This document shows positions 43,175 to 51,594 of a stretch of DNA of 61,307 nucleotides, piece after piece. Each line of letters starts with the position of its first letter. Within the stretch, counting starts at the first letter, position 1. Both the position numbers and the translations under genes were made by a program. The notes beneath the pieces were generated by a model that saw only the letters and a program-made list of their open reading frames with translations, was not told where the DNA came from and did not search any database. The stretch comes from Prevotellaceae bacterium (GTDB taxonomy: Bacteria > Bacteroidota > Bacteroidia > Bacteroidales > Bacteroidaceae). The stretch is from positions 1 to 61,307 of the forward strand of contig JAUNOM010000011.1 of the NCBI GenBank assembly GCA_030531085.1. The letters are read 5' to 3'.

Positions 43175-45649
43175 ATGGTAAAAAAGAAACAAAATAAAAA
43201 CTTCAAGAAAGTATCATATCGTGAATCCATAGGCCTGACTTCTATTTTCGCTAACGAAAAAGCGAACTTCACAGTTGGCATAATCCTTCTTTTAATATCT
43301 ATTCTACTTTTCGTCTGCTTTATCTCATATTTCACAACAGGAGCTGACGATCAAAGTTTCGTTCTTCATCCTATAGCTGGCGACTTGATGAATACAGGTC
43401 GTGAATTTCACAACTCATGTGGATCATGGGGGGCATACACCTCACATTTTTTCATAGCTATCTGTTTTGGAATACCAGCATTCATAATTCCTGTATTTAC
43501 ATCATTATGTTCATTGTCTATGATGGGTGTTTACAAATTGGATTTATGGAAATGGTTCTTTTCCCTTGCAATCATAATGATATGGAGCAGCATAACTGCA
43601 GCAAAGTTCATTAATCCATTATTTACGGACCAAGTGTTCAATGCTGGTGGAGGACACGGAGAACTTGTATGCCATACATTAGAGGGCATAGTTGGGACTC
43701 CAGGCCTAACGGCCATCCTTGTCCTAACAGCCATATTGTTTCTTACATACCTGTCATCTGAAACCATAATTGTAATCCGTAAAATACTTAACCCTATAGG
43801 ATACATTACAAGCCGTGTTACTTTCAAAGTAACGAACATTGGCCCTAACGGAGAAGTTCTTGAGCCAGAAGAAAAGACATCTGTCATAGATGACAATAAA
43901 GGTTCTTTAGATTCGTCAAAATCTGATGAAGATCCAACAAGTCAGACCGTTGTATTTGATGTAAACGGTAATGAGGCTTCACTGATACTCCAAGAAGATA
44001 CAGAAGTAGCTCCTCCACATACACAAAACAATACGGAAAAAGAAATGGAGATGGAGATAAGTCAAGGTGTACAAGAAGAGACCGCAAATGGCACTGTCAT
44101 GGCTTCTTCAGAAAATACTGTTACACCTTACGATCCTAAAGCTACCTTATCTCGCTATAAATATCCCACACTTGATTTATTAAAGAAATATGATAACGAC
44201 AACCGCTCCTTCATTGATATGGAAGAGCAGAAAGCTAACAAAGACCGTATAGTACAGGTACTGGGCAACTTTGGTGTTGTAGTGAACAGCATCAAAGCAA
44301 CAGTAGGACCAACCATTACATTATATGAAATAACACTTGCCGCAGGCATAAAGATTTCCAAAGTCAGTTCTTTGGAAGATGACATAGCATTATCACTTGC
44401 AGCCCTTGGTATACGTATAATAGCACCTATCTTGGGTAAGGGGACCATAGGTATAGAGGTTCCAAATGTCAATCCACAAATAGTAAGTATGGAGAGTGTC
44501 CTAAATTCCAAAAAGTTCAAAGAATCCAAGATGACATTGCCTTTAGCTTTAGGAAAGACCATATCCAATGAAATATATATGGTAGATCTTGCCGAAATAC
44601 CACACCTCCTTGTAGCAGGAGCTACTGGTCAGGGAAAATCCGTTGGACTAAATGCCATCATCACATCCTTATTATATAAGAAGCATCCATCTGAACTAAA
44701 GTTTGTACTTGTAGACCCCAAAATGGTAGAGTTATCCATATACAAACCGCTCATCAATCATTTCCTTGCACAACTACCTCCTGAAAATGATGCAGATGAG
44801 CCAATAATCACAGATGTATCAAAGGTTGTCAAGACACTGAACTCTGTCTGTCAAGAGATGGATGACAGATACACATTACTAAAATGTGCAAATGTACGAA
44901 AGATAAAGGAGTATAACGAAAAGTTCCTTAACCATCAACTCAATCCGGAAAACGGTAATCGTTATCTGCCATACATTGTTGTGATAATAGACGAATACGG
45001 TGACCTAATCATGACTGCCGGTAAGGAAATAGAACTACCTATTTCACGTATCGCACAAAAAGCGCGCGCTGTAGGTATTCACATGATTATTGCAACACAA
45101 CGTCCTACCACCAACATTATCACAGGAACAATAAAAGCCAATTTCCCAGGCCGTATGGCTTTCAAAGTTATGTCCCAGATAGATTCGCGTACTATCCTTG
45201 ACTGTTCTGGAGCCAACCAGCTAATAGGCCGTGGCGATATGCTCATTCTCGACAAAGGAATACCTGTACGAGTACAATGTGCATTTGTAGACACTCCTGA
45301 GGTCATTGCTATAAATGAATTTATAGGAAAGCAATTAGGATATGAAGGACCGTATGAACTGCCAGAACCTATATCTGCAGATGAAGGAGGAACAGGCAAT
45401 GCGGAAGACCTTGGTAATCTTGACCAACTGTTCGGAGACGCAGCGCGTGTCATCGTCATGTCACAGCAGGGTAGCACTTCACTTATCCAGAGGAAATTCG
45501 CAATAGGTTACAACCGTGCCGGACGCCTTATGGACCAACTTGAAAAAGCTGGAGTTGTTGGTGCAGCTCATGGTTCCAAGCCACGCGAAGTACTCATACA
45601 GGATGAAAACACCCTACAATCATTATTGAACACATTAAACATAAACTAA
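43175..45649 (+). CDS. ftsK: DNA translocase FtsK/SpoIIIE
   Basis: 824 aa. Four hydrophobic segments in the N-terminal 180 residues anchor it at the division septum, followed by an acidic linker of about 100 residues. The motor has Walker A AGATGQGKS, Walker B VVIIDEYGDLI and the ATQRPTTNIITG sensor region. A C-terminal winged-helix gamma domain (STSLIQRKFAIGYNRAGRLMDQLE) reads KOPS-type DNA polarity signals. It pumps chromosome dimers and termini to XerCD/dif during division. The linker is much shorter than in E. coli FtsK (over 1300 aa), as in most Bacteroidetes. Confidence 0.95.
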   Translation: MVKKKQNKNFKKVSYRESIGLTSIFANEKANFTVGIILLLISILLFVCFISYFTTGADDQSFVLHPIAGDLMNTGREFHNSCGSWGAYTSHFFIAICFGIPAFIIPVFTSLCSLSMMGVYKLDLWKWFFSLAIIMIWSSITAAKFINPLFTDQVFNAGGGHGELVCHTLEGIVGTPGLTAILVLTAILFLTYLSSETIIVIRKILNPIGYITSRVTFKVTNIGPNGEVLEPEEKTSVIDDNKGSLDSSKSDEDPTSQTVVFDVNGNEASLILQEDTEVAPPHTQNNTEKEMEMEISQGVQEETANGTVMASSENTVTPYDPKATLSRYKYPTLDLLKKYDNDNRSFIDMEEQKANKDRIVQVLGNFGVVVNSIKATVGPTITLYEITLAAGIKISKVSSLEDDIALSLAALGIRIIAPILGKGTIGIEVPNVNPQIVSMESVLNSKKFKESKMTLPLALGKTISNEIYMVDLAEIPHLLVAGATGQGKSVGLNAIITSLLYKKHPSELKFVLVDPKMVELSIYKPLINHFLAQLPPENDADEPIITDVSKVVKTLNSVCQEMDDRYTLLKCANVRKIKEYNEKFLNHQLNPENGNRYLPYIVVIIDEYGDLIMTAGKEIELPISRIAQKARAVGIHMIIATQRPTTNIITGTIKANFPGRMAFKVMSQIDSRTILDCSGANQLIGRGDMLILDKGIPVRVQCAFVDTPEVIAINEFIGKQLGYEGPYELPEPISADEGGTGNAEDLGNLDQLFGDAARVIVMSQQGSTSLIQRKFAIGYNRAGRLMDQLEKAGVVGAAHGSKPREVLIQDENTLQSLLNTLNIN

Positions 45650-45668
45650 AATATCTTATTATATTTAT

Positions 45669-46283
45669 ATGAGAAAACTGATTTTGATAATAGTATCAAT
45701 ACTGTTCACATCATTATTGACAAATGCCGCCTCCAGTACTACCCAAGCACGTAAAACTCTTGACAAGGCGGCAAATAAGGTAGCATTATCCAAAGGAGCC
45801 AGCGCACAATTTACTATATCTGGAAACTCTTTCGGTAAACAAAGTGGGACAATAGCTGTAAAAGGCAACAAATTCAATGCTCGCACAGACAAGGCAATAG
45901 TATGGTATGATGGAAAAACACAATGGTTGTACAACAAGAAAAACGATGAGGTCAACATTTCCACTCCTTCTGCCACACAACAACAGACTATGAACCCATA
46001 TCACGTATTAAGCCTATACAAAAAAGGATATAACATGACATTGTCCAATACTGCAAACGGTTATCAGGTACATCTTACTGCCCAAAGTAAGAATGGCAGA
46101 AATATTAAGGAGATGTATATACTTATTGACAAACAGTACAATTTGAAACAAGTAAAGATGAAACAAAAAGAACAATGGATAACCATTACTGTATCGGCAC
46201 TAAAGCAACAACAGTTTAGCGACAACAGTTTTCGATTCAATGCCAAGGATTACCCAAAAGCAGAGATTATAGATCTTAGATAA
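45669..46283 (+). CDS. lolA: Outer-membrane lipoprotein carrier LolA-like protein
   Basis: 204 aa with a signal peptide (MRKLILIIVSILFTSLLTNA). The LolA-like half-barrel is visible as SAQFTISGNSFGKQSGTIAVKGNKFNA, VWYDGKTQWLYNKKNDEVNIS and a C-terminal DNSFRFNAKDYPKAEIIDLR. It should shuttle lipoproteins through the periplasm. It sits 19 bp after ftsK, an arrangement shared by many bacteria and supporting the call. A short ACTTAAT/ATTAAGT hairpin follows the stop. Confidence 0.88.
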   Translation: MRKLILIIVSILFTSLLTNAASSTTQARKTLDKAANKVALSKGASAQFTISGNSFGKQSGTIAVKGNKFNARTDKAIVWYDGKTQWLYNKKNDEVNISTPSATQQQTMNPYHVLSLYKKGYNMTLSNTANGYQVHLTAQSKNGRNIKEMYILIDKQYNLKQVKMKQKEQWITITVSALKQQQFSDNSFRFNAKDYPKAEIIDLR

Positions 46284-46342
46284 AGAGAACTTAATTTCCA
46301 TTAAGTATAATTCCACCTTATTTATAAATAAAGATAAATATT

Positions 46343-47257
46343 ATGCAACCTTTCAAAGTCCATATACTCGGATGTGGCTCTGCATTACCGACAAGACACC
46401 ACCATCCATCATCGCAGATTATCGACATCCGCGGAAAACTCTTCATGGTGGATTGTGGAGAAGGTACTCAATCACAAATAAGACGCTCACGTCTCAATTT
46501 CTCAAAACTCTACGCGGTCTTTATCAGCCACCTGCATGGAGATCATGTTCTTGGTCTTATTGGCATGATCAGTACATTTGGATTGCAGGGACGCACTTCC
46601 CCACTCCATATATACGCTCCGAAAGAGTATGACACATTATTTAAATTGGAATTACAGACTTTCTGCTCCACTCTTGACTATGATGTCATATTTCATCCTA
46701 TTGACACCTCTAAACATGAAATCATATATGAAGACCGTTCAATGACAGTAGAGACCATACCTCTACACCACCGTATGCCATGCAGTGGATTCATCTTTAG
46801 GGAAAAGCAAGGACAACGGCATATAAAACCTGATATGTTGAAGTTCTATGATATACCTCTTTCACAAATAAACAATCTACGTGCAGGATTAGACTGGACT
46901 TCACCTGAAGGAGAAGTTATCCCTAATGAGCGTCTTACCACACAGGCGGATCCTATACGTGCATACGCATACTGTTCTGACACACGTTATATGCCCCAAC
47001 TAAAAAAGTACTTGCACGGTGTGACGACTCTATATCATGAGGCCACATACGGAGAGGACATGAAAGATAAGGCTATAAAGTATCTTCACTCTACTGCACA
47101 TGAAGCAGCACTCACAGCTTATGAGTCTGGTGTACAGAAACTAATAATAGGACATTTCAGCCAACGCTACACTGATGAGACCCCATTACTAAATGAGGCG
47201 AAAGCTGTATTTGAGAATACAGTGCTTGCTAACGAAGGAAAAGAATACAATGTATAG
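46343..47257 (+). CDS. rnz: Ribonuclease Z
   Basis: 304 aa MBL-fold endonuclease. GCGSALPTRHHHPSSQ at the N terminus, the metal motif SHLHGDHVLGL (about residues 63-73), HHRMPCSGF, YCSDTRY and the late HFSQRY all match tRNase Z. It removes the 3' trailer of pre-tRNAs. It lies 59 bp after lolA, in the same direction. Confidence 0.95.
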   Translation: MQPFKVHILGCGSALPTRHHHPSSQIIDIRGKLFMVDCGEGTQSQIRRSRLNFSKLYAVFISHLHGDHVLGLIGMISTFGLQGRTSPLHIYAPKEYDTLFKLELQTFCSTLDYDVIFHPIDTSKHEIIYEDRSMTVETIPLHHRMPCSGFIFREKQGQRHIKPDMLKFYDIPLSQINNLRAGLDWTSPEGEVIPNERLTTQADPIRAYAYCSDTRYMPQLKKYLHGVTTLYHEATYGEDMKDKAIKYLHSTAHEAALTAYESGVQKLIIGHFSQRYTDETPLLNEAKAVFENTVLANEGKEYNV

Positions 47258-47275
47258 AATATCTGTTAACGGGCA

Positions 47276-47300
47276 CAAAAAAAGGGCTCCGCTGAGCCCC
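47276..47300 (-). terminator. Intrinsic terminator acting on the minus strand
   Basis: GGGCTC, loop and GAGCCC form a 6-bp GC stem; on the minus strand it is followed by seven Ts. On the plus strand the A-run comes first and no T-run follows, so it cannot serve rnz well. No minus-strand gene lies upstream of it other than the candidate small RNA. Confidence 0.8.
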
Positions 47301-47338
47301 AATCTTTGTTAACCTTAAATCTAATACTATGAAAAACA
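47276..47338 (-). ncRNA. Candidate small RNA, about 60 nt
   Basis: On the minus strand a good promoter (ATTG, 19-bp spacer, TAACTTTG at 47374-47344) is followed by about 40 nt of AT-rich sequence and a perfect intrinsic terminator. Both neighbouring genes are on the plus strand, so promoter and terminator have no other purpose. I do not recognise it as 6S RNA, tmRNA, RNase P or SRP RNA. The central stretch GTATTAGATTTAAGGTTAAC feels like one that recurs in Prevotella spacers, but I cannot verify that here. Start point is approximate. Confidence 0.5.
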
Positions 47339-47343
47339 CAGTG

Positions 47344-47374
47344 CAAAGTTACTTAATTTTTCACAATCTACAAT
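47344..47374 (-). promoter_or_regulatory. Promoter of the candidate small RNA
   Basis: Minus-strand ATTG, 19-bp spacer and TAACTTTG, matching the Bacteroidetes consensus at the -7 box and three of four bases at -33. Confidence 0.6.
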
Positions 47375-47514
47375 ATTTCTTGCTTGTTTTTATATTATAC
47401 GCACCTCTTTTTTGACTAAAATCAACAGATTTCAGCGAATAGATCTATAAAAGATAAGTTTTCTATAAAGAAAATCAAAAAAAGAACATTATAAAAACAT
47501 TAAAAGAGAACTAT

Positions 47515-48309
47515 ATGGCTTGGTCAAAGAATTTTGATTGGTCTGTATTTTACAGTATTCCAAAAGGTTTAAGATACTGTTATTTGGAAAAATTAGATTT
47601 GGAAGTAGAACCGCCTACAAAGGATTATCTGGACAAGCTGGTAAAAGCACATTTATGTAAGATACCGTTTGAAAACCTTGCCATTACCCTTTGGAACGAA
47701 TCTGTGAACATTGAACCTCAAAGGTTAATGGATAAACTATTGTATAAAAAGAGAGGCGGATATTGTTTTGAATTGAACGGATTGTTTCACCTGTTGCTTC
47801 GCACACTTGGATTTGATGCATGGATGTGTCCTTGCAGACAACTCAGACATCTCGAACCTTTCCCTGTCCCGGCAACCCATTGCGCAATAATAGTCAATTT
47901 AGATGGGAAACGGCTTTTTTGCGATGTGGGTTACGGTGGCCCGATTCCGCATGGAAGCATAGAATGGGAAACCGAGCGCATCCAGACTGTTGATAATCAG
48001 GCTTTCTATTTCACGGAGCAACAATCAGGCTGGTTTTCACTGGTCAAAAAAGGTGAAAAAGATATGCCGCTACTTCAGGCGGCACGATTGAACTGTCATT
48101 TGAGTGATTTTTATGGCCCGAACTTGCTCCGCTCAACAGGTAATTCTGCATATAGCGAACTTCATGTGTCGCGCCTAACCTCGGATGGGTATATGGATTT
48201 AACCGGGAATAAGTTTGTGATAAAACAAGGCTCTATACATCAAGAAAGAATAGTCGATGAGAAAGAATTGGATAGTGTTCTGCTCGATTACTTTAGCATT
48301 GAAAGATAG
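47515..48309 (+). CDS. nat: Arylamine N-acetyltransferase
   Basis: 264 aa. The Cys-His-Asp triad is complete: C84 in RGGYCFELN, H122 in ATHCAIIV and D137 in FCDVGYGG, and KIPFENLAI near residue 50 matches the family. The enzyme transfers acetyl from acetyl-CoA to aromatic amines, hydrazines or hydroxylamines in the cytoplasm. It stands alone, with a 257-bp spacer before it and a 253-bp spacer after, unlike the compact genes upstream, so local acquisition is possible. No strong promoter is seen directly upstream. Confidence 0.93.
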   Translation: MAWSKNFDWSVFYSIPKGLRYCYLEKLDLEVEPPTKDYLDKLVKAHLCKIPFENLAITLWNESVNIEPQRLMDKLLYKKRGGYCFELNGLFHLLLRTLGFDAWMCPCRQLRHLEPFPVPATHCAIIVNLDGKRLFCDVGYGGPIPHGSIEWETERIQTVDNQAFYFTEQQSGWFSLVKKGEKDMPLLQAARLNCHLSDFYGPNLLRSTGNSAYSELHVSRLTSDGYMDLTGNKFVIKQGSIHQERIVDEKELDSVLLDYFSIER

Positions 48310-48480
48310 TTGTCAAGGAATTATTATCCCCCACTGATAATCAGTAGCGAATTATTCCATTTGGGTAACAACGTAATGTACAAATGGACAAAATTATCAT
48401 TATCAATATCTCGAATGTTACTTATTACCATGCAAATATAGAAAAGTCCCTCAAATCTAATATTTATCAAAGAAATTTAG

Positions 48481-48488
48481 TAATTTTG
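48481..48488 (+). promoter_or_regulatory. -7 promoter element of the GH43 gene
   Basis: TAATTTTG matches the Bacteroidetes -7 box, but no TTG lies at the right distance upstream, so only half of a promoter is supported. The rest of the 253-bp spacer shows no other signal. Confidence 0.4.
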
Positions 48489-48562
48489 CGTCTGATTTAA
48501 CCTCTATACTCTCTTCCTATTCTCATATTATACTCAGAATACAAACTCAATAAATAGAAGCA

Positions 48563-50047
48563 ATGAAAAGACTTATTATTTCAATGATGCTGGCCGTCAT
48601 TTGTATGGTAGCTCATTCGCAAAGTTATCCTCGCTGCATCCTTGCCGGTGATTATGCAGACCCCACCATACTTCGCGATGGTAAGGATTTTTACATGACC
48701 CACTCCATGTTCCAGTATACACCGGGGTTTCTGATCTGGCACTCCCAGGATTTAGTGAACTGGGAACCGGTTACCCATGTTGTAACCAAAGGCGTCAATT
48801 GTCCTCTAGCACCAGATTTACATAAGCATAATGGGAAATACTATCTTTATTTTCCTGATAGAAAAACGACTTTTGTATGTATTGCCGACAAAATCGAGGG
48901 ACCATGGACAGAACCTATCGAGGTTAAAGGAGCCAGAGGCATAGACCCCGGGCATATCGTTGACGTAAAAACCGGCAAGCGTTATTTGTTCACAGACAAA
49001 GGTCTGATGGCTCCTCTTAATGATGAGGGAACAGCCTTGACGGAACCAATGAAGACAGTATATTCCGGTTGGGATATTCCAAAGGATTGGGTTACGGAGG
49101 GTAAATGGCCGGAGAAATATCTTGAATCACCCAAATTACTATTTCTTAACGGATATTATTATCTGACTTCAGCTGAGGGTGGCACAGCAGGCCCTCCAAC
49201 AAGCCACATGGTAGTAACGGCACGGTCAAAAAGCCTTGAAGGCCCTTGGGAAGAATCTCCCTACAATCCAGTCATCCATACTTGGACAGCTGATGACCAA
49301 TGGTGGTCAAAAGGCCATGGAACAATATTTGATGATGCCAATGGAAACTGGTGGATTGTATACCATGCCTATCCTAATGGTTTTCATACATTGGGTCGCT
49401 ACACGTTGCTTGAGCCTTTGGAATATACGGAAGACGGATGGTTCCGAACCAAGAAAGAGCAACCACTGCCTGTCGCCTCAAAGAAAATCAAACATGGTCT
49501 TGATTTGAGTGATGATTTCTCAGGTGAGAAGTTAGGGGTTCAATGGACTATTTTCAAGGATTTTGATTATGATGCCATAACCCTCAGTAATAAAAAACTG
49601 ACATTGAAAGGCCGCGGAGCCAGTGTTGCCAAAGGCAGGGTTCTCACTGTCATTGCACGTGATAAATCTTATGACGTAAAAGTAAGAGTACAAAATAACA
49701 CGCAAGAGTCGGGACTGTGTCTTTTCTATGACGAGAGAGCCTTTTCGGGAATAACCTCTGACGGTAATACATTAAAAGTCTATGACCATTGCAAACTGAT
49801 TAAGACTGTTCCATATAAATCTGCTGCGAACTGTTGGCTACGTTTGCGTAATCAGGAGAACATACTCGTTATTGAAGCAAGTAAAAATGGCAGAAAATGG
49901 AAAGTCATCGCCACAGGGCTTGAATTGTCGGATATGAACCACAACAATCTAAGTTGGTTCAGGTCACTGCGTCCTGCTTTAATTTCTGTGGGTAATGGAA
50001 CAGCCGATTTCTATGATTTCCAGTATATAGCACGTAGTGATAGTTAA
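48563..50047 (+). CDS. Glycoside hydrolase family 43 with C-terminal beta-sandwich
   Basis: 494 aa with a signal peptide (about residues 1-19). The five-bladed propeller (about 25-310) carries the GH43 catalytic set: D33 in YADPTILRDG, D128 in GIDPGH and E188 in YLESPKL. A C-terminal lectin-like or DUF1349-type beta-sandwich follows (about 315-490). Likely activity is on arabinose- or xylose-containing polysaccharides, which would supply the arabinose operon 10 kb away, although the specificity cannot be read. No SusC/D or GH partner adjoins it. Confidence 0.93.
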   Translation: MKRLIISMMLAVICMVAHSQSYPRCILAGDYADPTILRDGKDFYMTHSMFQYTPGFLIWHSQDLVNWEPVTHVVTKGVNCPLAPDLHKHNGKYYLYFPDRKTTFVCIADKIEGPWTEPIEVKGARGIDPGHIVDVKTGKRYLFTDKGLMAPLNDEGTALTEPMKTVYSGWDIPKDWVTEGKWPEKYLESPKLLFLNGYYYLTSAEGGTAGPPTSHMVVTARSKSLEGPWEESPYNPVIHTWTADDQWWSKGHGTIFDDANGNWWIVYHAYPNGFHTLGRYTLLEPLEYTEDGWFRTKKEQPLPVASKKIKHGLDLSDDFSGEKLGVQWTIFKDFDYDAITLSNKKLTLKGRGASVAKGRVLTVIARDKSYDVKVRVQNNTQESGLCLFYDERAFSGITSDGNTLKVYDHCKLIKTVPYKSAANCWLRLRNQENILVIEASKNGRKWKVIATGLELSDMNHNNLSWFRSLRPALISVGNGTADFYDFQYIARSDS

Positions 50048-50093
50048 GCTAAATATATCCGCTAACATATAGAAAGGGGAAACTCTGTTCCAA

Positions 50094-50246
50094 TTACAGG
50101 CTTATGCCTCTTCTACCTCTCTCAATCTTCCAATCATACCGATCTTCCGCGACATCGCCAACCTCCTTGAGTGTATGGCGATGTTTGATTTCATCAAAGA
50201 AATATCGGTATTCCGCATAGTCTCTGAGCCATGCACTAACAATCAT
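50094..50246 (-). CDS. Small open reading frame, 50 aa, unknown
   Basis: Begins MIVSAWLRDYAEYRYFF and ends in an Arg/Gly-rich tail. The composition (charged, aromatic) is more coding-like than the AT-rich surroundings, and an in-frame TAA lies three codons before the ATG. It matches no family I recognise. It could be a small protein or a remnant of a larger gene. Confidence 0.25.
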   Translation of the reverse strand: MIVSAWLRDYAEYRYFFDEIKHRHTLKEVGDVAEDRYDWKIERGRRGISL

Positions 50247-50276
50247 AACAGCTTAATAAACAGCAAGATAAAAATA

Positions 50277-50376
50277 ACGTTGCAAAAGCTATCAAATTAC
50301 CTTGTAAAAGCATTGAGATTACAGTGTAAAAGCATAGAGATTGCGAGGTAATCTGATAGCTATTGCAACGGGGTTA
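50277..50376. repeat. 22-bp tandem repeat array
   Basis: Four to five head-to-tail 22-bp units starting at 50277, 50299, 50321, 50343 and, more degenerate, 50365. The third reads ACAGTGTAAAAGCATAGAGATT. The TAGAGATT-GCAGTGT theme and the 22-bp period match the array at 22006, which makes this a repeat family rather than two unrelated arrays. Confidence 0.8.
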
Positions 50377-50461
50377 AATACATATAGATTTCATAGTGAA
50401 TTTCATCAGTTTCTATTCATTGGCAATTCTTATAAAAGAGCAATAATAAAGTGTCAATAAT

Positions 50462-50492
50462 TTTGCAATTTAAAATATTATTGCTACCTTTG
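50462..50492 (+). promoter_or_regulatory. Promoter of the anti-sigma/STAS pair
   Basis: Exact consensus: TTTG, 19-bp spacer, TACCTTTG. Initiation near 50499 gives a leader of about 32 nt. Confidence 0.8.
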
Positions 50493-50530
50493 CCCTTGAC
50501 TTGTTAGACTAAAACATTTTAAGTAAGGAT

Positions 50531-50974
50531 ATGCAAAAAAGCCTGTCACTAATAAATGATATCTCTCAAGTGACAGTCTTGGCAGAATGGGTGTCACTTA
50601 TGGGAAAGGAGTTATTCTTACCTATGCATACCATATTCCAACTAAATCTCGCCCTTGAGGAGGCTGTTGTGAATGTGATGAATTATGCCTATCCTGGTAA
50701 AAAAGGACAATATGTAACCCTTACTGCTAAAACCGTAAAGAACATAGATGGCAGTGAACACATTATATTTGTACTTAAAGACAACGGAATACCATTTGAT
50801 CCGACACAAGCCCCAAAGCCTGACACAACACTGACTGCAGAAAAACGGAATATAGGCGGACTGGGCATTTTCCTTGTGCAACACCTTATGGAGAGTGTCA
50901 CATACGAAAGAAGGGAGGAGAACAATATTCTGACTATGAAATACAGATTACCCCAAAATACACCCATGTTATAA
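50531..50974 (+). CDS. Anti-sigma regulatory factor (RsbW/SpoIIAB-type serine kinase)
   Basis: 147 aa HATPase_c_2 domain. The N box LALEEAVVNVMNYAYP (about residues 41-56), LKDNGIPFDP (G1 region) and the glycine-rich lid GGLGIFLVQHLMESV are intact, so ATP binding is expected. Such kinases bind a sigma factor or output protein and phosphorylate a STAS antagonist. The STAS partner is the next gene, 26 bp on. No PP2C phosphatase or sigma factor is adjacent, so the switch's input and target lie elsewhere. Confidence 0.88.
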   Translation: MQKSLSLINDISQVTVLAEWVSLMGKELFLPMHTIFQLNLALEEAVVNVMNYAYPGKKGQYVTLTAKTVKNIDGSEHIIFVLKDNGIPFDPTQAPKPDTTLTAEKRNIGGLGIFLVQHLMESVTYERREENNILTMKYRLPQNTPML

Positions 50975-51000
50975 AACCGAAACACCTAAAAGAGAATAAT

Positions 51001-51303
51001 ATGACATTAGAAATACAACAAGACAAAGATACCATTACGGGAAGACTCGAAGGAAGACTCGATACAGCCACATCTCAGCAATTTGCGGCAGAGATGTCAC
51101 CGCTTCTCAATAATGCGGACAAACATATTGTACTGGACTGTTCAAGATTAGAATTCATATCATCATCAGGTCTCAGACTGTTCCTTTCACTACGTAAGGC
51201 TACCATAGCCAAGGGAGGAGATGTCACAATAACCGGTATCACAGATGAAATAAAACAAGTTTTCACAATCACAGGATTTTACTCTCTTTTCAACTTCAAA
51301 TAA
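51001..51303 (+). CDS. STAS-domain anti-sigma factor antagonist
   Basis: 100 aa, a complete STAS domain. The phosphorylation loop reads LEFISSSGLRLFL, where S55 (or S54) corresponds to SpoIIAA Ser58, and the usual preceding Asp is replaced by Ser. Together with the upstream kinase it forms a partner-switching module. Confidence 0.88.
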   Translation: MTLEIQQDKDTITGRLEGRLDTATSQQFAAEMSPLLNNADKHIVLDCSRLEFISSSGLRLFLSLRKATIAKGGDVTITGITDEIKQVFTITGFYSLFNFK

Positions 51304-51424
51304 GTATGCAGTTTTTTCACACAACACGGTGAATATTTAATCAAAAAATGTACAAGAAAAATCTTTTGCTTCATACTTACATTGTAATAGTTTGGAAATA
51401 TAGATATTACAGATAAAGAACGTG

Positions 51425-51455
51425 AAAAGACTCCGCAAAAAGTAAGTCTTTTTAT
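51425..51455 (+). terminator. Possible terminator after the STAS gene
   Basis: AAAAGACT/AGTCTTTT stem (8 bp, 12-nt loop) running into a T-rich stretch, about 120 bp past the STAS stop and just ahead of the nrdD promoter. Confidence 0.4.
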
Positions 51456-51465
51456 TTATTGAATA

Positions 51466-51497
51466 TTTGGTGGAACGAAAGAAAAGTAGTATCTTTG
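51466..51497 (+). promoter_or_regulatory. Promoter of nrdD-nrdG
   Basis: TTTG, 20-bp spacer and TATCTTTG; initiation near 51504 leaves a leader of about 90 nt containing a strong hairpin. Confidence 0.75.
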
Positions 51498-51537
51498 CAT
51501 CCACAAATAAGAAAACAAACAGCATCACGTTTTTTAG

Positions 51538-51564
51538 AAAAGTTTTCCAAAACGGAAAACTTTT
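51538..51564 (+). promoter_or_regulatory. Hairpin in the nrdD leader
   Basis: Perfect 11-bp stem AAAAGTTTTCC/GGAAAACTTTT with loop AAAAC, between the promoter and the start codon. The AT-rich stem ends in Ts but no further T-run follows, so it may be a weak attenuator or a transcript-stabilising structure rather than a full terminator. Confidence 0.55.
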
Positions 51565-51594
51565 ACAATAAACTGATTTTAAAAATTTCCAAAA

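Larger units (their letters stand above)
50048..50461. other. Gene-poor spacer with a small open frame and repeats
   Basis: Contains a 50-codon minus-strand open frame (50094-50246) and a 22-bp repeat array (50277-50376). Nothing else is recognisable until the promoter of the anti-sigma gene at 50462. Confidence 0.6.

Noticed and set aside
47329-47415. 28-codon hydrophobic plus-strand frame beginning MKNTVQSYL
   Set aside because: Attractive as a small toxin opposite the candidate RNA, but it has no promoter or ribosome-binding evidence and its first codons coincide with the proposed RNA, so I do not list it as a gene.
41517-50047. A polysaccharide utilisation locus
   Set aside because: GH28, GH43 and GH106 are exported hydrolases, but they are separated by housekeeping genes and no SusC/SusD-like pair or hybrid two-component regulator is present.
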